Source: Streptomyces flavofungini (GTDB lineage: Bacteria; Actinomycetota; Actinomycetes; Streptomycetales; Streptomycetaceae). From it: a stretch of 64,000 bases of DNA. Both the position numbers and the translations under genes were made by a program. The notes beneath the pieces are model-generated. The model was not told where the DNA came from, searched no databases, and worked only from the letters and a program-made list of their open reading frames with translations. Of this stretch, positions 10,115 through 18,241 are shown piece after piece. How positions within the stretch are numbered: position 1 is the stretch's first letter; every line of letters starts with the position of its first letter. The stretch is from the NCBI RefSeq assembly GCF_030388665.1, contig NZ_CP128846.1:7018501-7082500 (forward strand), written 5' to 3'.

Positions 10115-10974
10115 CCGCCGAAGCTCCCGTACCGCCGGCTCACCTCGGCGAGCGCCGCGTCCAGATAGCCGGTGCGGACCTCCTGGAGCGGGACGAGCAG
10201 GTCCGGGTTCTGCATCATGCCGGTCTGCCGCAGCGTCTCGCGCAGCTTCGCGTCGTACGCGGCACGGAAGGTGTTGGACGTCAAGTAGTCCTCCACGGCG
10301 GTGCGTTCGGGCACCCCCACCGCACGCAGCAGGACGTACGTCGTCCAGCCCGTGCGGTCCTTGCCCGACGTGCAGTGGTAGAGGAGGGGCGCGGCCGCGC
10401 CGCCGCCCGCGATGTCGCGCAGCGTCGCGCCGAACTGCGCGCGGTTCGTGGCGTCCGTGACGAACGTGCGGTAGACGTCCCGCATGAACGCCTCGGCCCT
10501 CCCGCCGCCGAGCATCTCCTCCTGCTTGACCGGGTCCCGGGAGCCGATCACGGTCATGAGCTGCCGGAACAGGCCGTTGTCGGTGACAGGCCGCGCGGTC
10601 GCGACCAGCCCCGCGGGCAGCCGGTCCCGGCCGTCGTACTGGACCTCCTCCGCGACCCGGAAGTCCACCACCGTCCGCAGCCGGAGCCCGGCCAGCTTCA
10701 CCACGTCCCCGTCCGTGAGCTTGCTGAGCGCGTCGGCGCGGAAGACCCGGCCGTGCCGCACCCGCTCGCCGTCGTAGGTGCGGTAGCCGCCCACGTCACG
10801 GACGTTGACCGCCCCCTTGAGCGGGATCTGCCGGGGTGTCTCGGAGGTGAGGGGGTGCGTGGGCGAGGGCCGGGGCGCCGTCGGCGCGGCGTGCGCCGTC
10901 ACCGCCGGTGCGGTGCCGAGGAGGAGTGTGAGGACCGCGACGGTGGCCGCCGTACGGGTGCGAGTGCTGCGCAT
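10045..10974 (-). CDS. Secreted tyrosine-protein phosphatase (MptpB-like)
   Basis: A 309-residue exported protein with an N-terminal signal peptide (AATVAVLTLLLGTAPAVTAHA) and a dual-specificity/tyrosine phosphatase domain. Typical motifs are NVRDVGGYRT, RVFRADALSKLTDGD and the CX5R loop HCTSGKDRTGW (Cys201), where KDR instead of xxxR places it in the atypical group with lipid-phosphatase-like activity, as in mycobacterial MptpB. The aspartate acid is likely in VEDYLTSN. Its 3' end overlaps the VWA gene tail by 70 bp in convergent orientation. The natural substrate, protein or phosphoinositide, cannot be told from sequence. Confidence 0.9.
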   Translation of the reverse strand: MRSTRTRTAATVAVLTLLLGTAPAVTAHAAPTAPRPSPTHPLTSETPRQIPLKGAVNVRDVGGYRTYDGERVRHGRVFRADALSKLTDGDVVKLAGLRLRTVVDFRVAEEVQYDGRDRLPAGLVATARPVTDNGLFRQLMTVIGSRDPVKQEEMLGGGRAEAFMRDVYRTFVTDATNRAQFGATLRDIAGGGAAAPLLYHCTSGKDRTGWTTYVLLRAVGVPERTAVEDYLTSNTFRAAYDAKLRETLRQTGMMQNPDLLVPLQEVRTGYLDAALAEVSRRYGSFGGYLTKGLGLDAGTLVELRRALVG

Positions 10975-11225
10975 CGGACCGCCTTTCCGTGCCTGGCGCC
11001 GTCCGGCCGGACTGTTGTCTGGCCGGGATCGGGTGGGACGGTAACGGCGGCTCCTCGAAGGGGGAAGGCGCGTACGAAGGTTATGTGACGGGGTGTCAAT
11101 ACGAGAGAGGCGGAGCGTGGCGGGTGGGGCGGGGGCGCCTTCTGGGCTCGCTGCCCCCGCCGCGCGCTCCGTACCGCGCGCTACTGCGCGAGCCGCGCCG
11201 CCGCCCGGCGCCGGCGGTCCGCCGC

Positions 11226-11648
11226 GCCGTCCAGGAAGCGGATGACCGTCTCCTGGTGCAGCTCTTGTTCTCCGTCGGCACGCAGGGCTTCTTCCTGGTC
11301 CTCGCGATCTGGCCGCAGGGCGGCGAGGGCTGCACGCCGACGCAGGCCGGGCTCGTCACCGTCGCCTTCTCCGCCGGCGGCTTCCTGACCGCGCCCGCCG
11401 CGGACGCGCTCGCCCTGCGCCTCGGACGGCTCGTGCTCGGCGCCGGGGCGCTCCTGATGGCGGGCGGGTTCGCCTGGGTGTGATCGGCGGTGGCGGCCGG
11501 GGGCACCGCGCACACCGGGGCGTGGCCGCTGGTGCCGGGGCTCGCCGACGCCCTCGGCGCCGCGATGCCGTGGGTGGTGGCCGCCTTCGTGCTCTGCGCC
11601 CTGCTGTGTCCCGCGCTGCCGCGACGGGCGGTGGAGCGGCCCGAGTGA
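11226..11648 (+). pseudogene. Remnant of an MFS drug-efflux transporter (DHA2 type)
   Basis: The + frame encodes membrane helices typical of the second half of a 14-helix MFS efflux pump: LLVQLLFSVGTQGFFLVLAI, TPTQAGLVTVAFSAGGFLTA, and a LALRLGRLVLGAGALLMAGG helix. It then hits a TGA at 11481-11483. In the same frame after that stop the C-terminal helix of the family continues (AMPWVVAAFVLCALLCPALP) and ends at 11646-11648. Roughly 150 residues normally lying between these parts are missing, and no N-terminal half or credible start exists. It is an eroded gene with a deletion and a stop. Confidence 0.75.
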
Positions 11649-11712
11649 GGGGCCGCGTTCCACGGCGGCCGGGTCCCCGGAAGGCTTTCGCCTGCGGGGG
11701 CCCGGCGCATGT

Positions 11713-11907
11713 TAGGGTTAAGCGTTGCAGTTTTGGTACCCATGAACTTTATGTGCGCCTGACGGGATGCTTCCGAGGGCGCATTATTTTGTTTTTCCGG
11801 CTCTTTTGCGGGCCGGACCCCGGTCTCTCCGGATGGGGGTCCTTGCAGCGCTGGGACGACCACAATTCCGTGGTTTTCCTTAATCTGCCCCTGTTGAGGA
11901 GATTGAC
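11713..11907 (+). promoter_or_regulatory. Long structured leader of the cold-shock gene
   Basis: A TAGGGT hexamer (11713-11718) and a TTGCAG/TTATGT pair (11725-11730 and 11749-11754, 18-bp spacer) are alternative promoters, giving a leader of about 145-185 nt. A hairpin pairs GCGCC (11755-11759) with GGCGC (11778-11782) and CGGGA (11763-11767) with TTCCG (11771-11775), followed by the T-rich run 11784-11796, so it looks like an attenuator. The upstream TAGGGT promoter would be needed for the hairpin to be transcribed. GAGGAG lies 6 nt before the ATG. Confidence 0.5.
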
Positions 11908-12111
11908 ATGGCAACTGGAACCGTGAAGTGGTTCAACTCGGAAAAGGGCTTCGGCTTCATCGAGCAGGACGGCGGCGGCCCCGACGTCTTCGCCCACTAC
12001 TCCAACATCGCCAGCTCCGGCTTCCGTGAGCTCCTGGAGGGCCAGAAGGTCTCCTTCGAGGTGACCCAGGGCCAGAAGGGCCTGCAGGCCGAGAACATCG
12101 TTCCCGCCTGA
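11908..12111 (+). CDS. Cold-shock protein, CspA family
   Basis: A 67-residue single cold-shock domain that binds single-stranded RNA and DNA and melts mRNA structure. It starts [18 protein letters not shown], has RNP1 (KGFGFI) and RNP2 (DVFAHYS), and ends AENIVPA, all standard for actinobacterial Csp proteins. GAGGAG precedes the ATG. It sits 91 nt before a DEAD-box helicase gene, an arrangement suggesting a shared role in RNA unfolding. A hairpin separates the two genes. Codon use is typical of highly expressed genes. Confidence 0.97.
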   Translation: MATGTVKWFNSEKGFGFIEQDGGGPDVFAHYSNIASSGFRELLEGQKVSFEVTQGQKGLQAENIVPA

Positions 12112-12134
12112 TCTCGCTTCTCGCGAACCTCGCA

Positions 12135-12169
12135 GCCGGGGCCCGCACCACCACGGTGCGGGTCCCGGC
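12135..12169 (+). terminator. Hairpin between cold-shock gene and helicase
   Basis: GCCGGGGCCCGCACC (12135-12149) pairs with GGTGCGGGTCCCGGC (12155-12169) across a 5-nt loop with one G-U pair, followed by TTGTGTG. It probably ends most csp transcripts and leaves partial read-through into the helicase. Confidence 0.7.
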
Positions 12170-12202
12170 TTGTGTGCTGTCACCGGCCAGGAAGGCTTGC
12201 CC

Positions 12203-13801
12203 ATGAATCGCCCCGACCGTCCCGCGCGCCCCGCCCGTCGGCGCTCATCGAACGACCGCACGGCAGGCTCGGCCACCCGCGGCTCGGCAGGACAGGGCAC
12301 CCGCGGTGCCGCAGGCGGCACCCGGAGCGCCGGCGGCGGCAAGCGCCCGGTGAACGGCGGCGGCCGAGGCGGCCGCAAGACCCCCCGCCCCACCCCGGCA
12401 CGCACCGCGCCCGCCGACTTCGCGCTGCCCGAGACCCACACCCCCGCGCTGCCCGCCGTCGAGGCGTTCGAAGACCTCGACATGCCCGAGGCGCTGCTCA
12501 AGACCCTCGCCGCGCAGGGCGTCACCTCGCCCTTCCCGATCCAGGCCGCGACCCTGCCGAACTCCCTGGCAGGCCGTGACGTCCTCGGCCGCGGCCGCAC
12601 CGGCTCCGGCAAGACCCTCGCCTTCGGCCTCGCGCTCCTCGGCCGCACCGCCGGCCGCCGCGCCGAGCCCGGCAAGCCCCTCGCCCTGGTCCTCGTCCCC
12701 ACCCGCGAGCTCGCCCAGCAGGTCACCGACGCCCTCGCGCCGTACGCCACGGCCGTGAACCTGCGCGTCGCCGCCGTCGTCGGCGGCCTGTCGATCAACA
12801 AGCAGGCCGCGACGCTGCGCCGTGGCGTCGAGGTGCTCGTCGCCACCCCGGGCCGCCTGAAGGACCTCATCGAGCGCGGCGACTGCGCCCTCGGCCAGGT
12901 CCGCGTCACCGTCCTCGACGAGGCCGACCAGATGGCCGACATGGGCTTCTTGCCGCAGGTCACCGCCCTGCTCAAGCAGGTGGAGCCGGACGGCCAGACG
13001 ATGCTGTTCTCGGCGACCCTGGACCGGAACGTGGACCGGCTGGTGCGCGGCTACCTGAGCGACCCCGTCGTGCACTCCGTCGACCCGTCCGCGGGCGCGG
13101 TCAGCACCATGGAGCACCACGTCCTGTACGTCGCCGACGAGACGGACAAGAAGGCCGTGGCCCTGCGCATCGCCGCCCGCGAGGGCAACGTCATCCTGTT
13201 CCTGCACACCAAGCGCGCCGTGGACCGCTTCACCAAGCGGCTCCTCGCCAACGGCGTGCGGGCCTCCGGGCTGCACGGCGGACGGTCGCAGCCGCAGCGC
13301 AACCGCACCCTGGAGCAGTTCAAGAGCGGCGAGGTCACCGCGCTCGTCGCCACCAACGTGGCCGCGCGCGGCATCCACGTCGACGACCTCGACCTGGTCG
13401 TGAACGTCGACCCGCCCGTCGACCACAAGGACTACCTGCACCGCGGCGGCCGCACCGCGCGGGCGGGCGAGTCCGGGCGCGTCGTCACGCTCGTCCTGCC
13501 CGAGGAGAAGCGCGAGGTGGCCCGCCTCATGTCCGACGCGGGCATCAAGCCGGATGCCGTCGCCGTCCGCTCGTCCTCCGAGGAACTGGTCACGATCACC
13601 GGGGCGCGGGAGCCCTCCGGCGTGCCGGTCGTCATCGCGCCGCCCGTGCAGGTCGTGGCGCAGCGCAAGGCCCCCGCGCAGCGCAGGTCCGCGGGCTCGG
13701 GCACGGGCTCCGGGGCCGGGGGAGCGGGTGGCGCGGGCGGCGGTTCCCGGCGTCGCGGCGGCCGTGGCCGCAGGGGCGGCCGCAGCCGCAACCCCGCGTA
13801 G
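12203..13801 (+). CDS. DEAD-box ATP-dependent RNA helicase
   Basis: A 532-residue helicase that unwinds RNA duplexes, probably in ribosome assembly or cold adaptation. Motifs are in canonical order: Q-motif region SPFPIQAATLPNSL, motif I GRTGSGKT, Ia PTRELAQQ, Ib TPGRL, II DEADQM, III SAT, IV-V region TNVAARGIHV and VI HRGGRTARAG. The N-terminus is basic and Ala/Gly/Arg-rich, and the C-terminus ends in an RGG-like tail (SRRRGGRGRRGGRSRNPA) likely to bind RNA. The ATG at 12203 follows GGAAGG; an in-frame GTG lies upstream inside the hairpin region. Confidence 0.95.
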   Translation: MNRPDRPARPARRRSSNDRTAGSATRGSAGQGTRGAAGGTRSAGGGKRPVNGGGRGGRKTPRPTPARTAPADFALPETHTPALPAVEAFEDLDMPEALLKTLAAQGVTSPFPIQAATLPNSLAGRDVLGRGRTGSGKTLAFGLALLGRTAGRRAEPGKPLALVLVPTRELAQQVTDALAPYATAVNLRVAAVVGGLSINKQAATLRRGVEVLVATPGRLKDLIERGDCALGQVRVTVLDEADQMADMGFLPQVTALLKQVEPDGQTMLFSATLDRNVDRLVRGYLSDPVVHSVDPSAGAVSTMEHHVLYVADETDKKAVALRIAAREGNVILFLHTKRAVDRFTKRLLANGVRASGLHGGRSQPQRNRTLEQFKSGEVTALVATNVAARGIHVDDLDLVVNVDPPVDHKDYLHRGGRTARAGESGRVVTLVLPEEKREVARLMSDAGIKPDAVAVRSSSEELVTITGAREPSGVPVVIAPPVQVVAQRKAPAQRRSAGSGTGSGAGGAGGAGGGSRRRGGRGRRGGRSRNPA

Positions 13802-13838
13802 TCCGCGGGCCGTTCAGGGACACCTGAAGCAGAGGTGA

Positions 13839-13862
13839 CGGGGTGGGCGCGCGCCCACCCCG
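13839..13862. terminator. Bidirectional hairpin between convergent genes
   Basis: CGGGGTGGGCGCGCGCCCAC continuing CCCG forms a perfect 24-bp palindrome between the helicase and the convergent metalloprotein gene. Confidence 0.65.
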
Positions 13863-13914
13863 TTCCCGTGTCCCGCCCGTTTCACCGTCGGCTCGCCCGC
13901 GTCACGCGGGCGTT

Positions 13915-14835
13915 TCACGTGTCGCAGTCCAGCACCGTCCCGCACAGCCCGCACCGCGCCCGCATCCGGCCCCGTGCGGGCACCCGGATGCGCTGACGGC
14001 AGGTCGGGCAGGGGAACGACACCCGCAGCGGGCCGGTGCCGTCCGGGCGCGAGAAGGCGTACGGGGCGTACGGGCCGCCGGGCCGCCGGGTGCCGGGTCC
14101 CGTGGCCGTGCCGTGCTCCTGCGCGTAGCGCCGGTCCTTGGCGTACCGCCGCCGGCCCGCCCAGCCCGCCGCCGTGAGCGGGGGCTGCTGCTCGTCCTGC
14201 CGGGCCCGGGCGAGGCCCTTCGTATACGCCGTGTACGCCTGCGGGCTGGTGAACCACGTCTCGGGCGCCTCGCCGAACGCGAGGGAGCGCTTGGCGAGGA
14301 CGTAGCCGAACTCCTCCGGCGTCAGATAGCCGAGCTTCTGCGACGAGGCGCCGTCCTCGCGGTAGGCGTCCAGGAGCAGCCAGCCCGCGCCCAGGTACGT
14401 GGTCGCCGTGTCGGTCAGGATCTCGTTGGCGCGCGTGCCCGGGAACGACAGGTCGAGGCGGTGCAGGTAGACGTGCATCACCTCGTGCGCGAGGGCCGCG
14501 CCGATGTCCTTGCGGTGGGTGCGGAAGCGGTTGTTGAGCTCGATGAAGTACTCGGGCCCCGCGGCGAGTTCGACGGACGCCGCGTGCTGCATCTCCCGGA
14601 ACGACACGATCATGCGGGCGTCCGGCAGGCGCAGGTGCCGCACCAGCTCGCGGGCCACCCGCTGCGCGCCCAGGTAGAGGTCGTCCTGGTCGCAGAAGGC
14701 CACGTCGGCCGGGGTGACGCTGGTGTCGAAGGTGTGCACGGTGTCGTACGAGAGCCGCCGGTACAGCGCGGTGATGGCCGCGTGCACCGTCTCCAGATGC
14801 GGATAGCCGTGCTCCACCGGACCGCCGTTCGCCAC
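13915..14835 (-). CDS. Putative zinc metalloprotease with C-terminal zinc ribbon
   Basis: A 306-residue cytoplasmic-looking protein starting at GTG. It contains HEVMHVY, a match to the HEXXH zinc-protease motif (near residue 122), followed about 20 residues on by NEILTDTATTYLG, where a third zinc ligand could lie. The C-terminal end carries two CxxC pairs (CPTC and CGLC) forming a zinc ribbon before the terminal CDT. The N-terminal part is unrecognised. No signal peptide is visible. The HEXXH motif sits in a predicted helix (IGAALAHEVMHVYLHRL), which supports a real active site. Substrate and role are unknown. Confidence 0.75.
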   Translation of the reverse strand: MANGGPVEHGYPHLETVHAAITALYRRLSYDTVHTFDTSVTPADVAFCDQDDLYLGAQRVARELVRHLRLPDARMIVSFREMQHAASVELAAGPEYFIELNNRFRTHRKDIGAALAHEVMHVYLHRLDLSFPGTRANEILTDTATTYLGAGWLLLDAYREDGASSQKLGYLTPEEFGYVLAKRSLAFGEAPETWFTSPQAYTAYTKGLARARQDEQQPPLTAAGWAGRRRYAKDRRYAQEHGTATGPGTRRPGGPYAPYAFSRPDGTGPLRVSFPCPTCRQRIRVPARGRMRARCGLCGTVLDCDT

Positions 14836-14935
14836 GCCCCCACCCCCTGAGCCCCGCCCGATTCGTCCCCACTGTACGGGGGTTGTTCGCGCCGGTAACC
14901 AGCCCCGGCTCCAACAAGTGGCCGAAAACCGGCCC

Positions 14936-15867
<932 letters not shown>

Positions 15868-15913
15868 CGCCCCGGGCGTCCCGGACGCCCGTGAGGTGAA
15901 CGGCTGAGTCGCC

Positions 15914-15945
15914 GCGGGGCCGGGTCACGACTGACCCGGCCCCGC
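15914..15945 (+). terminator. Terminator after the trypsin gene
   Basis: GCGGGGCCGGGTCA (15914-15927) and TGACCCGGCCCCGC (15932-15945) form a perfect 14-bp stem with a 4-nt loop. Confidence 0.8.
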
Positions 15946-16059
15946 TCCGTGCCCGCGCCCCGCCCGGCTCCGGCGCCCGCCCCGCCCCCGCTCCGTATGC
16001 TCATATATGGGACACTCGGGGGCGTACGAGACAGGCGTAGCAAGGGCGGACGGCAGCAC

Positions 16060-16740
16060 ATGGCGATCACGGTGGTCATCGCGGACGACCAGGACATGGT
16101 CCGCACCGGCTTCCGCATGATCCTTCAGAGCCAGCCCGACATCGAGGTCCTCGCCGACGTCACCGACGGCGCAGCCGCGCTCGACGCCGTCACCCGCCAC
16201 GACCCCGACGTGCTGCTCCTCGACATCCGCATGCCGCGCCTGGACGGCCTCGAAGTCACCCGCCGCCTGGCCGCCCGCCCCGGGGTGCGCCCCCGCATCG
16301 TCATCGTCACCACCTTCGACCTCGACGAGTACGTGCACGCGGCCCTCGGCGCCGGTGCCAGCGGCTTCCTGCTGAAGAACGCCAGCCCCGCCATGCTGGT
16401 GGAGGCCGTGCGCGCGGCGGCCGTCGGCGACGCGCTCGTCTCGCCCGCGATCACCGTACGACTGCTGCGGGAACTGGCCGCCGGAGCCCCGGACACCACC
16501 GCCAGCCCCGCCACCCCGGCAGGGCGCGCCCCCAGCGAACCCCTCACCCAGCGCGAGCGGGACGTCGTGCGCGCCCTCGCCCGCGGCCGCACCAACAACG
16601 AGATCGCCGCCGAACTCCACGTCTCCCTGTCCACGGTCAAGTCCCACCTCGCGAACGTCCAGGCCAAGCTCGATGCCAGGAACCGCGTCGAGATCGCCGC
16701 CTGGGCCTGGGAGTCCGGCCTCGCCACCCGCACCCCGTGA
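16060..16740 (+). CDS. NarL/FixJ-type response regulator
   Basis: A 226-residue two-component response regulator. The receiver domain spans about residues 4-120 with the phospho-acceptor Asp55 (LLLDIRMPRLDG), switch Thr in VIVTTFD and Lys in FLLKNASP. A linker rich in Ala/Pro leads to a LuxR-type helix-turn-helix (LTQRERDVVRALARGRTNNEIAAELHVSLSTVKSHLANVQAKL shortened here to its ends). ATG 16060 is preferred over further upstream in-frame starts because the receiver fold begins directly after it. It ends with a GTGA overlap with the sensor kinase gene, so both form an operon. The stimulus is unknown. Confidence 0.94.
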   Translation: MAITVVIADDQDMVRTGFRMILQSQPDIEVLADVTDGAAALDAVTRHDPDVLLLDIRMPRLDGLEVTRRLAARPGVRPRIVIVTTFDLDEYVHAALGAGASGFLLKNASPAMLVEAVRAAAVGDALVSPAITVRLLRELAAGAPDTTASPATPAGRAPSEPLTQRERDVVRALARGRTNNEIAAELHVSLSTVKSHLANVQAKLDARNRVEIAAWAWESGLATRTP

Positions 16741-17948
16741 CCACCGCGATCCTCGACCGGTACGCGCGCCTCCTGGAGGGCCACCCCGCGCGCCGCACCG
16801 CCGCCCGCCTGCTGCTCGCCGCCGTCCTCGTCCTGCTCGTCAGCGTCGAGGGACTGACCCTCGCCCGCCAGCCCACCGGGCCCCGCGCCGCCGTCTGGAC
16901 GGCGGGCATCCTCTGCTGCCTGTGCGCCGTCCCCTGGTCCCGCCCGCCCCTCGCCACCCGCGCCTGGCTCGCCGCCGGTGTCTCCTGGGCCGTCACCCTG
17001 TACGTGTTCGTCAGCGCCCGGCCGCAGATCGTCTGGGGCACGGGCGAGGCCATCGCGCTCCTCGTCCTGCTCACCGGCGTCCTGCTGCGGCTGCCCGCCC
17101 GCCGCGCCGCTGTGCTCGGGCCGCTCCTCGCGCTCGCCTGCGTGGCCGCGCCGGTGCGTGACGCCTCACCGGGCCGGTTCACGCTCCTGTTCTCCGCGCT
17201 GGCCGCCGTGGTGAGCGCCTTCTCCTTGCTTCTACGCGCCCAGCAGGCGCAGCGCGTCCGCGATCTGGAGGCCGTGCGCGCCGCCGAACGCCTCGAACTC
17301 GCCCGGGAACTGCACGACCTGGTCGCCCACCACGTCACCGGGATCGTCGTACAGGCCCGCGCCGCCTCCTTCACCGATGTCGGCGCCTCCGCCGCGACCA
17401 GCGCTTTCGTACGGATCGCGGATGCCGGGGACGAGGCGCTCGGCGCGATGCGGCGCCTGGTGCGGGTCCTGCGCGAGGGCGAGGCCCGCACCGTGCCCGT
17501 GGCCGGTCTCGCCGAACTGCGCGAGCTGTCCGAGACGTTCACCCGCACCGGCCCACCGGTCACCGTCCATGTGGAACAGGCGCTTCAGGAGCGGCTTCCG
17601 GCCGATCTCGCGGCCACCGCGCACCACATCGTCCGCGAGGCGCTGACGAACGTACGCCGACACGCCACCGGTGTCTCGGCGGTGCGCGTCGGCGTCCGCG
17701 CCGTCGAGGGCGGCGTGGAGGTGCGGGTGGCGGACGACGGCGGGCGGCGCGGCGCGGGGGCCGGGGCGGGGGCCGTGCCGGGCGGGGTGCCCGGGGCGGG
17801 ACCGGGCGCGGGGGAGCGGGGCGGGTTCGGGCTCGTCGGCCTGGAGGAACGCGTCACGGCCCTCGGCGGCACGCTGACGGCGGGGCCCGGCACGGAGGGC
17901 GGCTGGGAGGTACGGGCCGTGCTGCCTCACGGGCAGGGGGCGGGTTAG
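16737..17948 (+). CDS. NarL-family sensor histidine kinase
   Basis: A 403-residue membrane sensor kinase that should phosphorylate the preceding regulator. The N-terminal half contains about four to five hydrophobic helices (RLLLAAVLVLLVSVEGL, IALLVLLTGVLLRLP, FTLLFSALAAVVSAFSLLL), with little extracytoplasmic sequence. The HisKA_3 dimerisation motif follows (LARELHDLVAHHVTG, phospho-acceptor His193), and then a HATPase domain (REALTNVRRHA, VRVADDGG, GFGLVGLEERV). A Gly/Ala-rich low-complexity insert (GAGAGAVPGGVPGAGPGAG) sits in the ATP-lid region. The GTG start overlaps the regulator stop. Confidence 0.93.
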   Translation: MTTAILDRYARLLEGHPARRTAARLLLAAVLVLLVSVEGLTLARQPTGPRAAVWTAGILCCLCAVPWSRPPLATRAWLAAGVSWAVTLYVFVSARPQIVWGTGEAIALLVLLTGVLLRLPARRAAVLGPLLALACVAAPVRDASPGRFTLLFSALAAVVSAFSLLLRAQQAQRVRDLEAVRAAERLELARELHDLVAHHVTGIVVQARAASFTDVGASAATSAFVRIADAGDEALGAMRRLVRVLREGEARTVPVAGLAELRELSETFTRTGPPVTVHVEQALQERLPADLAATAHHIVREALTNVRRHATGVSAVRVGVRAVEGGVEVRVADDGGRRGAGAGAGAVPGGVPGAGPGAGERGGFGLVGLEERVTALGGTLTAGPGTEGGWEVRAVLPHGQGAG

Positions 17949-18060
17949 CGGGGCGGGGGGCGCGTCGGGGGGGGGCGAGTCGGAGGGGGACGGGTCGGGG
18001 GGCGAGTCGGCGGGGGACGGGTCGGGGCGCGAGTCGGCGGGGGACGGGGGAGCGGAGCCC
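17949..18060. repeat. G-rich imperfect tandem repeat
   Basis: The unit containing CGAGTCGGCGGGGGACGGGT recurs three to four times with small changes (CGAGTCGGAGGGGGACGGGT, CGAGTCGGCGGGGGACGGGT, CGAGTCGGCGGGGGACGGGG) directly after the kinase stop. No gene is visible; runs of G of up to nine could form quadruplexes. Confidence 0.7.
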
Positions 18061-18241
18061 TTGGGAAGCGGAGTCCCGGGGACGTTAGTCCAACACCTCC
18101 GCCTCCTTTGTCCATGGGCGCCCTCGTCCCGCGCGGCGCATCGTGACCGTCACGAATTCACGTCACGGATTCACCTCGCGGAACGCGTCCCGCCACGCGT
18201 TCCGTCCCGTCACGAGTGCCGTCCCACGGAGGAGTGCGTTC

